Below are positions 1-9,661 of a stretch of 64,000 bases of DNA, piece after piece (within the stretch, counting starts at the first letter, position 1; each line of letters opens with the position of its first letter). Source of the DNA: Inhella proteolytica (GTDB lineage Bacteria > Pseudomonadota > Gammaproteobacteria > Burkholderiales > Burkholderiaceae_C). Both the position numbers and the translations under genes were made by a program. Where the stretch lies: positions 62,001-126,000 of the forward strand of contig NZ_JAEDAK010000003.1 in the NCBI RefSeq assembly GCF_016093275.1, given 5' to 3'. The notes under the pieces were generated by a model that was given only the letters and a program-made list of their open reading frames with translations, was not told the origin of the DNA and searched no databases.

Positions 1-488
1 AAGGCCTCGATGGTGCGCCGCGCACGCAGCAGGGCGCTTAGTTCGCGCACGACATGCACGGGCAGGCGCACCAACCGGGTCTGGTGCATCAAGGCGCGGT
101 CAATGGCCTGCCGAATCCACCAACTCGCATAGGTCGAGAACCGAAAGCCCCGCTCCGGCTCGAACTTTTCGATGGCATGGATCAGGCCGAGGTTGCCTTC
201 CTCGATCAGATCGCCCAGGGGCAGGCCGCGTCCGAGGTGATGCTTGGCGATGGACACCACCAGGCGCAGGTTGTGTTCCACCATCGCCTGCCGCGCGGCG
301 AAGTCGCCGGCACGGGCCCGCACTGCCGTGGCGTACTCCTCTTCCGCACTCAGGAGCCGCGTGCGGCGGATCTCACGCAGATAGATCTGCAGGGCATTGC
401 CGCCACTCTCTCGCGCATCGTCCGACGCACCGAACCCCTCACCCGCCTCGGCATCGGCTTCGTTCGTTCGCGGTCGGCGCGCCGGCAT
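1..488 (-). CDS. rpoS: RNA polymerase sigma factor RpoS (3' part outside window)
   Basis: Partial gene: the ATG is at 488 and the reading frame is still open at the left edge, so only about 162 N-terminal residues are visible. The family directs RNA polymerase to stationary-phase and stress promoters. A short variable N-terminus of about 30 residues leads into sigma region 1.2 ([13 protein letters not shown]). Region 2 follows, with the core-binding [10 protein letters not shown] and the -10 recognition and melting segment [15 protein letters not shown], then the start of region 3 ([14 protein letters not shown]). Spacing of these blocks and the downstream position in surE-pcm-nlpD-rpoS separate it from RpoD and RpoH. 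A promoter for rpoS commonly lies inside nlpD in proteobacteria; none was resolved here. Confidence 0.93.
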   Translation of the reverse strand, partial: MPARRPRTNEADAEAGEGFGASDDARESGGNALQIYLREIRRTRLLSAEEEYATAVRARAGDFAARQAMVEHNLRLVVSIAKHHLGRGLPLGDLIEEGNLGLIHAIEKFEPERGFRFSTYASWWIRQAIDRALMHQTRLVRLPVHVVRELSALLRARRTIEA

Positions 489-524
489 GGAACCTCCAAG
501 GCCCCGCCGCGCGAGGGCTGGAAA

Positions 525-1460
525 TCAGCGCGGCGGCAGCAATTTTGCCGGGTCCACCGGCTTGCCCTTGCGGCGAATTTCAAAGTGCAGCTTGACCTGA
601 TCGGCATCCGAACTGCCCATCTCGGCAATGCGCTGCCCCTTGCGCACCAATTGGTCTTCCTTCACCAACACCGTCTGGTTGTGCGCGTACGCACTCAGAT
701 AGGTTTCGTTGTGCTTGATGATGACCATGTTGCCGTAGCCACGCAGGCCGGAGCCGGCGTACATCACGCGGCCATCGGCCGCCGCCAATACGGCATCCCC
801 CGCCTTGCCGCCGATGCCGATACCCTTGTTGCGCTGCTCGTCAAAGCTGGCGATCAGGGCCCCCGGCGAGGGCCAGGCCCAGCCGATCTCGCCTTCCCCA
901 TTGGCCGAAGCGGCAGTGGCCGGCGGCACCACCGGCACAGGCGCAGGCGCGGGCACCACGGCACTGGCGGCGCCCGCCGCGGGCAGAGGCAGCGTGCTTG
1001 GCTTGCCGTCCGCGCCGCGGGCATCCAGCGGCTTGGTCTCGAGCTTGACCGCGGAGGCAACCGGCCGGCTGGACAAGCCGTCCGCCGGCGCTGCCGCCGT
1101 TGCAACGGCCTGCGGTGGCACCGTCCGGAGCACCTGCCCCACCTCGATCAGGTTGGGGTTGTCCAGCGCGTTCCAGCGCGCCAGGTCGCGCCAGCTCAAT
1201 CCGTGATCCAGGGCAATCCGCAGCAGGGTGTCGCCCTGCTTGACCACATAAGTGCCCGGTCGCGCCGGCTCAGCGCTTGCCGAAGCACGCGGCTCTGCGG
1301 TGTGGGCACTCGTCGACTGGCCATCAGCCGGCGCTACGGTGCGGTCTTCAACCGGGGCGCGATGCGGCTTCGGTGCCGCGCAGGCAGTGAGCAGAAGGAC
1401 GGCAGCAAGCGAAGTGAGGCGCAGGACTTGCACACGGCAAGGCAGGGAGACCAAGATCAT
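525..1460 (-). CDS. nlpD: Murein hydrolase activator NlpD (LysM / degenerate LytM lipoprotein)
   Basis: Outer-membrane lipoprotein that in relatives activates the amidase AmiC at the septum. From the ATG at 1460 there is a hydrophobic leader ending in the lipobox LLTAC. A LysM peptidoglycan-binding domain follows (GTYVVKQGDTLLRIALDHG to LIEVGQVLRTV), then an Ala/Pro-rich linker and a C-terminal M23/LytM domain. Where catalytic M23 enzymes have HxGxD this protein reads KGIGIGG, and the usual HLHFE is KLHFE. Zinc ligands are therefore missing, as in NlpD-type activators that do not cut peptidoglycan. A GTG at 1433 (MQVLRLTSL) would give a tidier signal peptide. The frame extends upstream to 1586, but that part overlaps pcm and looks non-coding. 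Confidence 0.9.
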   Translation of the reverse strand: MILVSLPCRVQVLRLTSLAAVLLLTACAAPKPHRAPVEDRTVAPADGQSTSAHTAEPRASASAEPARPGTYVVKQGDTLLRIALDHGLSWRDLARWNALDNPNLIEVGQVLRTVPPQAVATAAAPADGLSSRPVASAVKLETKPLDARGADGKPSTLPLPAAGAASAVVPAPAPVPVVPPATAASANGEGEIGWAWPSPGALIASFDEQRNKGIGIGGKAGDAVLAAADGRVMYAGSGLRGYGNMVIIKHNETYLSAYAHNQTVLVKEDQLVRKGQRIAEMGSSDADQVKLHFEIRRKGKPVDPAKLLPPR

Positions 1461-1522
1461 GCAAACGGTGAGACTTCGCAAAAGGTGCCGGAGCGGCGGA
1501 GGGAACGCTGCGGATTCGAGCG

Positions 1523-2314
1523 TCAGACCAGAACGCCAGATTTTAGAGGGACGAAGGAAACGCCCTCGCACTCGGTCAGCCGCCATTCCTGCGGCCCTTC
1601 AGCGCCGCGCACCCGGTCGACCACCATCAGACGCTGGCCACCCGCCCCCCGTGCGACCGGCGCCACCAAGCGGCCGCCCGGCGCCAGGTGCTGGAGCCAA
1701 GCCTCGGGGATCGCCTCACCACCCGCCGCCGCGATGATGGCGTCATAGGGGCCGACGCCCAGGCGACCCAGGCTGCCATCGGCCAACAGCAGCTGAAAGG
1801 AGCACAGCGGCAACTCCGATTTCAGGGCACTGAGGCGCGCTTGAGCACCGTGATGCAACGCGGCAATCCGCTCCACCGAGGTCAGGCGCTCTGACAACAA
1901 GGCCAGCAACGCCGCCTGATAGCCACAGCCCGTACCGATTTCCAGCACACGGCCCAGGCGCACCTCTGCACCGCCGCGAAGACGGCCCGGAGCCTCCGCC
2001 AGCAACTGCAGCATGCGGGCCACCACCGAAGGCTTCGAAATCGTCTGGCCGTGACCGATCGGCAGGCTGGTGTCCTCATAGGCCTGAGGCACGAATGCCG
2101 AATCCACGAATCGGTGGCGTGGCACGCGCTCAAACGCACTGAGCACAAAGTCGTCTGCCAGCTTCAGCTGGCGCAGGCGCTCCACCATGCGCATCCGCAC
2201 GCCGGGGGAGTCCAGGCCGATGCCGCTTGGGGGGCGCAAACGGGCGCTGTCGCGCGTGGCCTCATGCAACAGGCGCTGCGGGCGCAGCACGCCGCCGGGC
2301 GCCCGCCTGCTCAT
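1523..2314 (-). CDS. pcm: Protein-L-isoaspartate O-methyltransferase
   Basis: SAM-dependent methyltransferase that starts the repair of isoaspartyl residues in aged proteins. The Rossmann-type SAM-binding motif I is clear ([17 protein letters not shown]), preceded by the family hallmark [16 protein letters not shown] and followed by [17 protein letters not shown] and [11 protein letters not shown]. At 263 residues it is about 45 longer than typical Pcm. The extra N-terminus ([18 protein letters not shown]) is of low complexity, and an internal start near [10 protein letters not shown] is possible. The outer ATG was chosen because it overlaps the surE stop as ATGA (2311-2314), which suggests translational coupling. 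It is the second gene of the operon. Confidence 0.92.
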   Translation of the reverse strand: MSRRAPGGVLRPQRLLHEATRDSARLRPPSGIGLDSPGVRMRMVERLRQLKLADDFVLSAFERVPRHRFVDSAFVPQAYEDTSLPIGHGQTISKPSVVARMLQLLAEAPGRLRGGAEVRLGRVLEIGTGCGYQAALLALLSERLTSVERIAALHHGAQARLSALKSELPLCSFQLLLADGSLGRLGVGPYDAIIAAAGGEAIPEAWLQHLAPGGRLVAPVARGAGGQRLMVVDRVRGAEGPQEWRLTECEGVSFVPLKSGVLV

Positions 2315-3069
2315 CGAGGCGCCACAGACGCCAGGCGCCCCTGCCAGTACGCGAGCCGCTGGTGGTGCGTCAGGTCCACTTGCAGGGGCGTGATGGAAAT
2401 CGCACCGTTCTGCACCGCATGGAAATCCGTGCCCTCCCCCCCTTCACGCACCTCGCCCGGCGGGCCGATCCAGTACATCGCCTCCCCGCGCGGGTTGACC
2501 TGGCAATGGGCGCCGGAATTGGCATGCCGCTTGCCAAGCCGCGTGATGCGCCTGGGGAGCGTGTCGGCATCGCTGCGGTTCGGGATATTCACGTTGAGCA
2601 GGAAGGGGTCGCCCAGCGGCTGGCGAAGCACCTCTTCCACCACCGCTCGCGCCGCTCGCGCCGCGGCATCCAGGTGCGCCCAGTCGCGCTCGACCTGCGA
2701 GAAGGCAATCGCCGGGATACCAAACAGATAGCCCTCGGTAGCCGCCGCCACGGTGCCGGAGTAGATGGTGTCGTCAGCCATATTGGCGCCGTTGTTGATG
2801 CCTGACAGCACCAAGTCCGGTCGCCACGCGTCGAGCAGAGTCGTCAACGCCAAGTGCACGCAGTCAACCGGCGTGCCATTGACGAAGCGGAAGCCGTTCA
2901 TGCCGCGGTGCACCGACAAGGGGCGATGCAGGGACAGTGAATTGGAGGTTCCGCTGGCGTTCTGTTCCGGGGCGATCACCTCGATTTCACCCAGGCCCTG
3001 ACAAGCCTGCACCAAGGCGGCCAGCCCGGGGGCAAGGTAGCCGTCGTCGTTCGCGATAAGGATGCGCAT
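2311..3069 (-). CDS. surE: 5'/3'-nucleotidase SurE
   Basis: Metal-dependent nucleoside monophosphatase, also active on short polyphosphates in studied members. The N-terminal signature [16 protein letters not shown] carries the metal-binding DD pair, and [18 protein letters not shown] and [20 protein letters not shown] are the remaining family blocks with the conserved Asn and Ser ligands. The length of 252 residues is normal for the family. This is the first gene of the minus-strand operon surE-pcm-nlpD-rpoS. About 97 bp separate it from the divergent response regulator, so promoters for both probably lie at 3070-3166, although no convincing -35/-10 pair was found there. Confidence 0.96.
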   Translation of the reverse strand: MRILIANDDGYLAPGLAALVQACQGLGEIEVIAPEQNASGTSNSLSLHRPLSVHRGMNGFRFVNGTPVDCVHLALTTLLDAWRPDLVLSGINNGANMADDTIYSGTVAAATEGYLFGIPAIAFSQVERDWAHLDAAARAARAVVEEVLRQPLGDPFLLNVNIPNRSDADTLPRRITRLGKRHANSGAHCQVNPRGEAMYWIGPPGEVREGGEGTDFHAVQNGAISITPLQVDLTHHQRLAYWQGRLASVAPR

Positions 3070-3166
3070 CCGGCCATTCTAGAAATGCCCGGCGATTGCC
3101 CCGCGCTTGGGGGGGAAGGAGCCCAACACCTCCGGGTAGCATCACCAGCCCACCCCGCACCCACCC

Positions 3167-3862
3167 ATGGCCGTCAAAGTACTCATCCTCGAAGACAACT
3201 CGGTCGCGCGGAGCTTTTTGTGCAAGGTGGTTCGCGAGAGCTTCAGTGACGATCTTGAAATCGTTGAAAGCTCCGATCTGGAATCAGCTCGGCGCGAGAT
3301 CCAGCTGGCGCGGGCGGGAAACCCCTTCCGGCTCTATCTGATCGACCTTGAGTTGCCGGATGGCAGCGGCATGGAATTGCTGCAGGAGCTCAACCGGGCG
3401 CCCGGCTTGAAGATCGTCAGCACGCTCTACTCAGACGACGAGCATCTCTTCCCGGCGCTCCAATTGGGCGCTGGCGGCTACCTGCTGAAGGAAGATCGCT
3501 TCGAGGTGCTGGTGGAAGAGTTGCAGCGCATCGTGCGCGGCCAGCCGCCCTTGTCTCCCGCCATCGCTCGGCGCTTGCTAGGGCATTTCCGCCCCGGCTC
3601 CAGTGGCGACAGCGGCCCAATGGGCTTGAACAGCGGCTTCGGCAGCTTCTCTTCTGCGTCCCGCCCCACGCCGCTCGATCCCGCAGATGACGCCAACCGT
3701 CTGAGCGCGCGCGAAAACGAGGTGCTGACCTATCTGAGCAAGGGCTTCACCGTCAAAGAGATTGCCAACCTCATGGGTGTGAAGTGGTTCACCGTGAACG
3801 ACCACATCAAGGCCATCTATCGCAAGCTCAGCCTCAGCAGCCGCGCCGACGCCAAAACCTAA
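3167..3862 (+). CDS. NarL/FixJ-family response regulator (orphan)
   Basis: Two-domain DNA-binding response regulator. The receiver domain (about 1-125) has the acidic pair E9-D10, the phospho-acceptor Asp60 in YLIDLELPDG and the conserved Lys in YLLKED. A Gly/Ser-rich linker leads to a LuxR-type helix-turn-helix (LSARENEVLTYLSKGFTVKEIA through VNDHIKAIYRKLSL). The C-terminus is abrupt, ending SSRADAKT, slightly shorter than most NarL proteins. No histidine kinase lies next to it, so its partner and regulon cannot be read from context. It stands alone between the surE operon and a bidirectional terminator. Confidence 0.88.
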   Translation: MAVKVLILEDNSVARSFLCKVVRESFSDDLEIVESSDLESARREIQLARAGNPFRLYLIDLELPDGSGMELLQELNRAPGLKIVSTLYSDDEHLFPALQLGAGGYLLKEDRFEVLVEELQRIVRGQPPLSPAIARRLLGHFRPGSSGDSGPMGLNSGFGSFSSASRPTPLDPADDANRLSARENEVLTYLSKGFTVKEIANLMGVKWFTVNDHIKAIYRKLSLSSRADAKT

Positions 3863-3884
3863 CCCGCCGCAAACGGATCGCGAA

Positions 3885-3917
3885 ATAAAAAACGGGCGCC
3901 AGAGGCGCCCGTTCTTC
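3885..3917. terminator. Bidirectional hairpin terminator
   Basis: A perfect 9-bp stem, ACGGGCGCC/GGCGCCCGT with loop AGA, spans 3892-3912. On the minus strand it is followed by TTTTTTAT, so it should end the tRNA-His/ppiD transcript. On the plus strand the trailing TCTTCTT is a weaker run that could serve the response regulator. Confidence 0.75.
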
Positions 3918-3925
3918 TTGGATCT

Positions 3926-4002
3926 TGGGGTGGCTGATGGGACTCGAACCCACGACGACAGGAATCACAATCCTGGACTCTACCAACTGAGCTACAGCCA
4001 CC
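3926..4002 (-). tRNA. tRNA-His (GTG anticodon)
   Basis: The minus strand reads GGTGGCTGTAGCTCAG from 4002 and folds into a full cloverleaf with anticodon loop TTGTGAT, giving anticodon GTG. The extra 5' G (G-1, position 4002) facing C73 is the histidine identity element. The 3' CCA is encoded at 3926-3928. It lies 28 bp downstream of ppiD and just upstream of a strong minus-strand terminator. Confidence 0.97.
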
Positions 4003-4030
4003 GTCGAAAGCCAAGCAGTATAGCAAGGAA

Positions 4031-5929
4031 TCAGGGACTGGAAGCCGCTTTCGCTGGTGAGGCCAAGATTTTTGCCTTGTACCCCGCCTTCAACGCTTCC
4101 AGATAAGCAAGCCCTTCGGCATTGGCCAGCGCCTGCGCGTACTGTTGCTCCGCCTGCTTGGCCGGAACCTCCTGCTCGCTCGGCGGCTTCACAGCGTTCA
4201 AACGCACCAGCAAGTACCCGCCCGTGCCAAGGTCCACACCAAAGGGTTTGGCCAGACTGCCCGCAGACGCAAGCAGGATCTTGTTCAGGGCCTCACGCGG
4301 CAGACCGTGCGGGTTCATGCGCGAGACAGTGACCGTGGTGTCATAGCTGAGCTCTTCCGCCTTCTGCGCCAACAGCGCTTCCCCAGCCTTCTTGGCCAGC
4401 GCAGCGGCGCGCTCCATCAACAGCTGTTCGCGCACCGCTTCCTTCACCTCATCGAGCGCGGGCGCCGCAGCCGGCACGTGCTTCAGCACGCGCGCCGAAA
4501 CCAGCTGCTGAACGCCGGTTTCCACGGCTTCCGTGTTGCGCTTGGTCTTCAGAGATTCCGGAGCGAAGACAGCTTCGATCAACTTGGGCGAAGCCAGCGG
4601 GCCCTGCGCACCCGCGGCGGGAACGCGCCCCAGCTCGGCTTTGCGCAGCTCAAGCTGGAACTTCTCCGCCACGGGCTGCAGTGCATCCGCCTGCTCGTAG
4701 ACCGCGTTGCTGAACTGCTCGGAGAGCGTCTGGAACTCCTTCTTGGCCAGTTCGCTGCGCTGCTCCGTCTCCAGCTCGGCGCGCACATCCTCGAAGCTGC
4801 GCACATCCCCGCCGCGGATGTCGCTGACGGTCACCAGATGCAGGCCGAACTCGCTGCGCACGATGGGGCTGATCTCTCCCTTGCCAAGTGCAAACGCCGC
4901 ATCCGCGATGGCCTTCACGTTGAAGTCCCGGCCAATGAAGTCCAACTCGCCGCCGGACGCCGCGGAAATCTCGTCCTGCGAATGCTTGCGAGCCAGGGCC
5001 GCAAACTGCTTGGGATCGCTACGCAGCAGGGCTTGCAGGGCCTCGAGCTGCGCACGCGCAGCGGCCTCCTGCTCTGCCTTGGCACCCGCGTCGAGCTTGA
5101 TCAGGATGTGGCTGACTTGTCGTTCTTCCGGGGTGCTGAAGCGCTTGCGGTTCTGCTCGTAATACGTCTTCAGCTCGCCCTCGTTGACCTGCACACGCTG
5201 CTTCAGGGCCTCGGCATCGAGCACCAGGTATTCGATCTGCGCGCGTTCGGGTTGCATCCAGCGCTTCTGCGTGGCGGGCAATTGGTAGTAGGTCGCGACG
5301 TCGGCATCGCCGAGTTGGACCTGGTCCCGGTAGGCCTGAGCCTCCAGGCGCTTGACGCTGATGTCACGCTGCTGGAGCAGCGCATCAAATGCCAGCTTGC
5401 CGCCCAGCTTGAGGGAGCGCGGCAGCATGTCGGCCGGAGCGAGGACTTGCTGAAGACCGAGGTCCTGCCGCAGCCGCTCCGCAAACCCTTCCGAGCTCAT
5501 GCCCTGCGCGGCGAGCAAGGCCTTGTTGGGCTGCCCTTCCGGCGTGCGCAAGAAGGCGTAGGTCGGCGAGCGTCGAAACACCGAGGCCACCCGACCGTCG
5601 GCAGCCATCAATTGCTGCTTCTGCACCGCGGTCTCCAGCGCGCGGCGGCTGACGAGCCCTTCCAGCGCCTGCTGCCGGGCCTCCGGGCTGTCCAGCAGCT
5701 TGGGGTCCATCTGCGGGTTCTCGCGCCGCATGCGCTCCGCCTGCTCACGTGCCGCGTTGTCCCAGTCGCCCTGCGTGATCTTGTGGCCGTCGACCGTTGC
5801 CACTTTCAGCCCCACGCCATCCGAGAAGCTCGAATAGCCCTGTACGCCGAGCGCCACGAAGGAGGGCAAGATCAGTACCAGCAGGATCAGCTGCAACCAG
5901 CGGCTGTGGGTTCGTACAAAGTCAAACAT
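4031..5929 (-). CDS. ppiD: Periplasmic folding chaperone / peptidyl-prolyl isomerase PpiD
   Basis: Inner-membrane-anchored periplasmic chaperone that meets outer-membrane proteins leaving the Sec translocon. One N-terminal transmembrane anchor (WLQLILLVLILPSFVALGV, about residues 11-29) is followed by a SurA-like N-terminal domain, including ITQGDWDNAAREQAERMRR. A central parvulin domain begins near residue 265 (EERQVSHILIKLD, then GGELDFIGRD, then SPIVRSEFGLHLVTV), and a C-terminal chaperone-like region follows. At 632 residues it matches PpiD length and is much larger than SurA. Upstream is tRNA-Val with its own terminator, so ppiD probably has its own promoter in 5930-5961. Confidence 0.93.
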   Translation of the reverse strand: MFDFVRTHSRWLQLILLVLILPSFVALGVQGYSSFSDGVGLKVATVDGHKITQGDWDNAAREQAERMRRENPQMDPKLLDSPEARQQALEGLVSRRALETAVQKQQLMAADGRVASVFRRSPTYAFLRTPEGQPNKALLAAQGMSSEGFAERLRQDLGLQQVLAPADMLPRSLKLGGKLAFDALLQQRDISVKRLEAQAYRDQVQLGDADVATYYQLPATQKRWMQPERAQIEYLVLDAEALKQRVQVNEGELKTYYEQNRKRFSTPEERQVSHILIKLDAGAKAEQEAAARAQLEALQALLRSDPKQFAALARKHSQDEISAASGGELDFIGRDFNVKAIADAAFALGKGEISPIVRSEFGLHLVTVSDIRGGDVRSFEDVRAELETEQRSELAKKEFQTLSEQFSNAVYEQADALQPVAEKFQLELRKAELGRVPAAGAQGPLASPKLIEAVFAPESLKTKRNTEAVETGVQQLVSARVLKHVPAAAPALDEVKEAVREQLLMERAAALAKKAGEALLAQKAEELSYDTTVTVSRMNPHGLPREALNKILLASAGSLAKPFGVDLGTGGYLLVRLNAVKPPSEQEVPAKQAEQQYAQALANAEGLAYLEALKAGYKAKILASPAKAASSP

Positions 5930-5961
5930 CCAGCTTCCTCAGGGGGCCAACAGCCCGCAAA

Positions 5962-5990
5962 CGAACAAAAGGCGAACCGAGGTTCGCCTT
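5962..5990 (-). terminator. Rho-independent terminator after HU/tRNA-Val
   Basis: An inverted repeat AAGGCGAAC/GTTCGCCTT (5969-5990) is followed on the minus strand by TTTTGTT. It would end transcripts coming from HU and tRNA-Val, and lies only about 30 bp upstream of the ppiD start. Confidence 0.7.
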
Positions 5991-6054
5991 GACTCCAACA
6001 GGGGCGGCCATTGTAGGGAGCGCGGCCTGACTGCTGGACGACCGATGCCGTCGG

Positions 6055-6130
6055 TGGTGGGTGCTGACGGGCTCGAACCGCCGACCTACTCCGTGTAAGG
6101 GAGCCGCTCTACCAACTGAGCTAAGCACCC
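6055..6130 (-). tRNA. tRNA-Val (TAC anticodon)
   Basis: The minus strand from 6130 reads GGGTGCTTAGCTCAGTTGG and folds as a 76-nt cloverleaf with anticodon loop CTTACAC, so the anticodon is TAC. The acceptor GGGTGCT pairs with AGCACCC, the discriminator is A73 and CCA is encoded at 6055-6057. It sits 15 bp after the HU stop codon and is probably processed from the HU transcript. Confidence 0.97.
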
Positions 6131-6145
6131 GACGGGTCGAACTCC

Positions 6146-6418
6146 TTACTTGATCGCGTCCTTGAGCGCCTTGCCCGGACGGAACTTAGGCGTCTTGCTG
6201 GACTTGATCTTGATGGCATCGCCGGTGCGCGGATTGCGGCCCGTACGCGCCGCGCGCTTGGTAACGCTGAAGCTGCCAAAGCCCAGCAGCGACACGGTGC
6301 CATTCTTCTTTAGCGTGGTCTTGATGCCGCCAATCATGGCCTCCAGCGCACGCTGGGCCGCCGCCTTGGACAGATCCGCCTGCTTGGCAATGTGTTCGAT
6401 CATTTCCGACTTGTTCAC
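6146..6418 (-). CDS. hupB: DNA-binding protein HU-beta
   Basis: Small histone-like protein that bends and compacts DNA, 90 residues. The GTG at 6418 was chosen because it gives the canonical N-terminus MNKSEMIEHIAKQADLSK and has AAGGGA six bases upstream. The longer frame to 6463 adds 15 non-conserved residues. Family signatures are GFGSFSVTKRAARTGRNPRTG, with the DNA-intercalating RNPRTG arm, and FRPGKALKDAI at the end. It lies between pgsA upstream and tRNA-Val downstream on the same strand. It is distinguished from the IHF-beta at 22878 by sequence and by the lack of the longer C-terminal tail. Confidence 0.95.
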   Translation of the reverse strand: MNKSEMIEHIAKQADLSKAAAQRALEAMIGGIKTTLKKNGTVSLLGFGSFSVTKRAARTGRNPRTGDAIKIKSSKTPKFRPGKALKDAIK

Positions 6419-6506
6419 GCGAAGGTCCCTTATAGGCAGTGTCTTGAATCGTTGGATGCGCACGGCCTGAGCAGCGTGCGGGGCGCGGATTCTAGGCGCA
6501 GGCCGC

Positions 6507-7073
6507 TCACTCGACGCGAGCTCGAATTTCCGGCAACGCCTTCTGCAGGTAATACACCATCGACCACACCGTCAGCACCACCGCCACGGCCAGCAGCCAC
6601 TGGCCCCAGAGCCGGGTGTCGACGAGCCCAAAGAGCCGCCCATCGAACAGCAGGAACGGGATGGCCACCATCTGGGCGGTGGTTTTCAGCTTGCCCACCA
6701 TGTGCACTGCCACGCTCTTGGCCGCACCGATCTGTGCCATCCATTCCCGCAGTGCCGAGATCGCGATCTCGCGACCGATGATGACCAGCGCAAACAAGGC
6801 GCTGACCCGCTGCAATTCGAGCAACACCAGCAGCGAGGCGCAGACCAGAAACTTGTCGGCCACCGGGTCCAGGAAAGCCCCGAACGAAGAGGTCTGATTC
6901 AGCCGACGTGCCAGGTAGCCGTCGAGCCAGTCGGTCAACGCCACCGTCACGAAGAGCACGGTAGCGATCAGGTTGCGGGTCGGCGCGTCCAGGGGAAGAT
7001 GAAACACCCCAACGATCAGCGGAATGGCGACGATGCGCGCCCAGGTCAGCAAGGTGGGGATGGTGAAGAACAT
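6507..7073 (-). CDS. pgsA: CDP-diacylglycerol--glycerol-3-phosphate 3-phosphatidyltransferase
   Basis: Integral membrane enzyme making phosphatidylglycerophosphate, the committed step to phosphatidylglycerol and cardiolipin. The CDP-alcohol phosphotransferase motif is intact: DWLDGYLARR followed by GAFLDPVADK, supplying the four catalytic and metal-binding Asp residues. Several hydrophobic helices are visible, among them LIATVLFVTVAL and WLLAVAVVLTVWSMVYYL. The length of 188 residues is typical. It follows uvrC and a small lipoprotein on the same strand; uvrC-pgsA linkage is common in proteobacteria. Confidence 0.95.
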   Translation of the reverse strand: MFFTIPTLLTWARIVAIPLIVGVFHLPLDAPTRNLIATVLFVTVALTDWLDGYLARRLNQTSSFGAFLDPVADKFLVCASLLVLLELQRVSALFALVIIGREIAISALREWMAQIGAAKSVAVHMVGKLKTTAQMVAIPFLLFDGRLFGLVDTRLWGQWLLAVAVVLTVWSMVYYLQKALPEIRARVE

Positions 7074-7103
7074 CGGAGGATTGTGCGCCAGCGCCCTGGC
7101 GCC

Positions 7104-7646
7104 TCAATCGAGGCTGCGCGGCTTGAAGCGGCGCTCATCGTCGAACAAAAAGGTTTCGGTGAAGACCCAGGGGCCCGGCAGGTGGCGCATGTCACCAAAG
7201 GGCGCCGCGCGCATCAAGGCGTGACGCGCTAGCTCGATCGTGTCCTTCGCTTGGCGCGGCTCGCGCAGCACGCTGATGCGCTTGATGTGTCCATTGGCCT
7301 GCAGCTCGATCTGCAGCACCGGCACCGCCAGCAGCACCGGCGGTGCCTTGCTCCGGTACACGCCGCTCGGATTGGCGAGCAGCAAGCGCTCGGCGACTTG
7401 CCGCTTCAACTCGGCCCAGCTGCGCGCCGGCACGGGGGGCGGCAGCACGGGGGCTGGGCTGACGGTGAGCGCGGAAGCTGCCGGTTGGGGCGGGGCTGCG
7501 GAAGGCGTTGGCGGCGCGCCGTGGCCCGCGGCCGCCGGCTCAGGGCCTTTCTGGCGCGTGCCCCCACACGCCGCCAGGGTGAGCAGCACCGCCCGGCGCC
7601 CCCAGCGTTCAACGGAAAGCCCGGTAGATCTCTTGGGCGAGTTCAC
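7104..7646 (-). CDS. Putative lipoprotein with proline-rich linker
   Basis: Unrecognised 180-residue exported protein. The N-terminus has arginines, a short hydrophobic stretch and a lipobox (LLTLAAC), so lipidation at Cys27 is likely. Residues 30-75 form a Pro/Ala-rich spacer. The C-terminal half (about 80-180) is a compact domain with [21 protein letters not shown] and [13 protein letters not shown], resembling TonB C-terminal or energy-transducer-like folds in which a periplasmic protein ends in a small alpha/beta domain. This likeness is by eye only. The start overlaps the uvrC 3' end by 38 nt, suggesting co-expression with uvrC and pgsA. Confidence 0.7.
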   Translation of the reverse strand: MNSPKRSTGLSVERWGRRAVLLTLAACGGTRQKGPEPAAAGHGAPPTPSAAPPQPAASALTVSPAPVLPPPVPARSWAELKRQVAERLLLANPSGVYRSKAPPVLLAVPVLQIELQANGHIKRISVLREPRQAKDTIELARHALMRAAPFGDMRHLPGPWVFTETFLFDDERRFKPRSLD

Positions 7647-9624
7647 GTGAGATGCCTTTCACACTGGCCAGCTCTTCGACGCTGGCGGCCTCCACGCCTC
7701 GCAGGCCGCCAAACCGCTGCAGCAGCGCGGTGCGTTTGCGCGGCCCCACTCCCGCAATGTCTTCCAGGCGCGAACTGCGCAGGCGCGTACTGGCGCGCCG
7801 CGCCCGCATGCCGGTGATGGCAAACCGATGGGCTTCATCGCGAATCTCCGCCACCAGCATCAGGGCGGCCGAATGCGGCGGCAAGCTCAGCTTGGCGCGG
7901 CCATCGGCAAAGACCAATTCCTCCAGACCCACCTTGCGGCCTTCGCCCTTTTCCACACCCACGATGCGCCCAAGGTCAATGCCCAGCGCCTCGAACACTT
8001 CGCGCGCAATCTTGACTTGGCCTTTGCCGCCGTCGATCAAGACGACATCGGGCCAGCGCACCTCGCCCTCACCCTGGCCCATTCGTTCGTAGCGCCGCAT
8101 CAGCACCTGGCGCATGGCCGCGTAGTCGTCGCCCCCCTGAATGCCGGCGATGTTGTAGCGCCGGTACTGCGAAGACTGCATGGCGTGCTGTTCGAACACC
8201 ACACAGGAGGCGACCGTCGCCTCGCCTGCGGTGTGGCTGATGTCAAAGCACTCGATGCGCAGCGCGGCCAGGTCGCCCTGATCAAGACCCAGCACCTCGG
8301 CCAGCGCACGGGTGCGCGCCTGCTGGGAACCTTCCTCAGCAAGCAGGCGCTGCAGCGCCAGCTCGGCACCTTGAATGCACATGTCCAGCCAGATGCGACG
8401 CGGGCCGCGCGGCTGGTCCTGCAGCACGACGCGGTGCCCGGCCTGTTGGCCGAGCGCCTCCGCCAAGGCCGGGTCCACGGTCTCATTGACCAGCACCAGC
8501 GGCGGCACCTGGGCGCCCAGGTAATGCTGAGACAGGAAGGCCTCCAGAACCAGCTGCGCCTCCCCTTTGACCTGATCGCCTTCTTCTTCCGTGCTGACGC
8601 GCGTTCCCTCTTCGACCTGGGCGGGGAAATGGCTTCGATCCCCCAGGTGACGGCCACCCCGCACCATGGCCAGGTTGACGCAAGCGCGCCCGCCACGCAC
8701 CCGCACAGCCACGATGTCGACATCTCGCTCGCTGCCCGAGGCACTGCTGGCCTCCACCGCCTGCTGCTGCAGCACCTGGGCCAGCGAAGCAATCTGGTCG
8801 CGCAGTTCCGCCGCACGCTCGTACTCCAGCGCCTCGGCGTGTGCAGCCATGCGGCGCTGCAGCTCCCCCATCACTTCCTCGGCACCGCCGCGCAGAAAGG
8901 TCGCGGCACGCTCGACATCCCGGCGGTAGTTCTCGGCATCGATCAGACCGACGCAGGGCGCCGTGCACCGCTTGATCTGATGCAGCAGGCAGGGGCGCGA
9001 GCGGTGGTTGAACACGGCGTCCTCGCAGGTTCGCAAGCGAAACACCCGCTGCACCAGCTCGATGGTTTGCCGCACGGCCAGCCCGTTCGGGTAGGGGCCG
9101 AAATACTGGCCGCGCCGATCCACCGAGCCGCGGTAGTAGCTGACGCGCGCGAATTCATGCGCCGTGAACCGCAGGTAGGGATAGCTCTTGTCGTCTCGGA
9201 ACAGGATGTTGAAGCGCGGGTTGAGCGACTTGATGAGCGTGTTCTCAAGCAGCAGCGCCTCGGCCTCCGTCCGCACCACGGTGGTTTCGAGCTTGGCAAT
9301 CCGCGCCACCATCAGGCCGATGCGGGTGCCCTGGTGATCACGCTGGAAGTAGCTGCTGACTCTGCGCTTGAGCAGCTTGGCCTTGCCCACGTAGAGCACC
9401 TGCCCGCGCGCGTCCAAAAAGCGGTACACACCCGGCAGCGCGGGCAAGGCCGCCACCTCGGCCAACAGGCGTTCTCGCAACGGCTGCGCAGCAGCCACCA
9501 AGGCCGCGGACTCGGCCGATTCACGTTGCTCGGCACTGAGCCGCTCGGCATCCCAGGTCTGCAAGGCCTGCGCCCCAAGGTCCTGGGGATCTGCCGCGAC
9601 CGGCTCCATGGGTTTGCTAGACAT
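7609..9624 (-). CDS. uvrC: Excinuclease ABC subunit UvrC
   Basis: Nuclease subunit of UvrABC nucleotide excision repair, making both incisions around a lesion. The GIY-YIG domain begins near residue 65 ([21 protein letters not shown]), followed by the cysteine cluster in [19 protein letters not shown]/UvrB-contact helix pair ([20 protein letters not shown]) comes next, then the RNase H-like C-terminal nuclease ([25 protein letters not shown]) and a terminal helix-hairpin-helix ([20 protein letters not shown]). The ATG at 9624 gives 671 residues with a roughly 50-residue extension before GIY-YIG. The frame stays open to 9936, but that part is antisense to earP and was rejected. Confidence 0.96.
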   Translation of the reverse strand: MSSKPMEPVAADPQDLGAQALQTWDAERLSAEQRESAESAALVAAAQPLRERLLAEVAALPALPGVYRFLDARGQVLYVGKAKLLKRRVSSYFQRDHQGTRIGLMVARIAKLETTVVRTEAEALLLENTLIKSLNPRFNILFRDDKSYPYLRFTAHEFARVSYYRGSVDRRGQYFGPYPNGLAVRQTIELVQRVFRLRTCEDAVFNHRSRPCLLHQIKRCTAPCVGLIDAENYRRDVERAATFLRGGAEEVMGELQRRMAAHAEALEYERAAELRDQIASLAQVLQQQAVEASSASGSERDVDIVAVRVRGGRACVNLAMVRGGRHLGDRSHFPAQVEEGTRVSTEEEGDQVKGEAQLVLEAFLSQHYLGAQVPPLVLVNETVDPALAEALGQQAGHRVVLQDQPRGPRRIWLDMCIQGAELALQRLLAEEGSQQARTRALAEVLGLDQGDLAALRIECFDISHTAGEATVASCVVFEQHAMQSSQYRRYNIAGIQGGDDYAAMRQVLMRRYERMGQGEGEVRWPDVVLIDGGKGQVKIAREVFEALGIDLGRIVGVEKGEGRKVGLEELVFADGRAKLSLPPHSAALMLVAEIRDEAHRFAITGMRARRASTRLRSSRLEDIAGVGPRKRTALLQRFGGLRGVEAASVEELASVKGISRELAQEIYRAFR

Positions 9625-9661
9625 GGCCGCATTTTGCGAGCTGGCCTCATGACAATGGCGC

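Noticed and set aside
1461-1586. Longer nlpD start at 1586
   Set aside because: The added 42 residues overlap pcm and lack any signal-peptide logic; the lipobox leader begins at 1460 or 1433.
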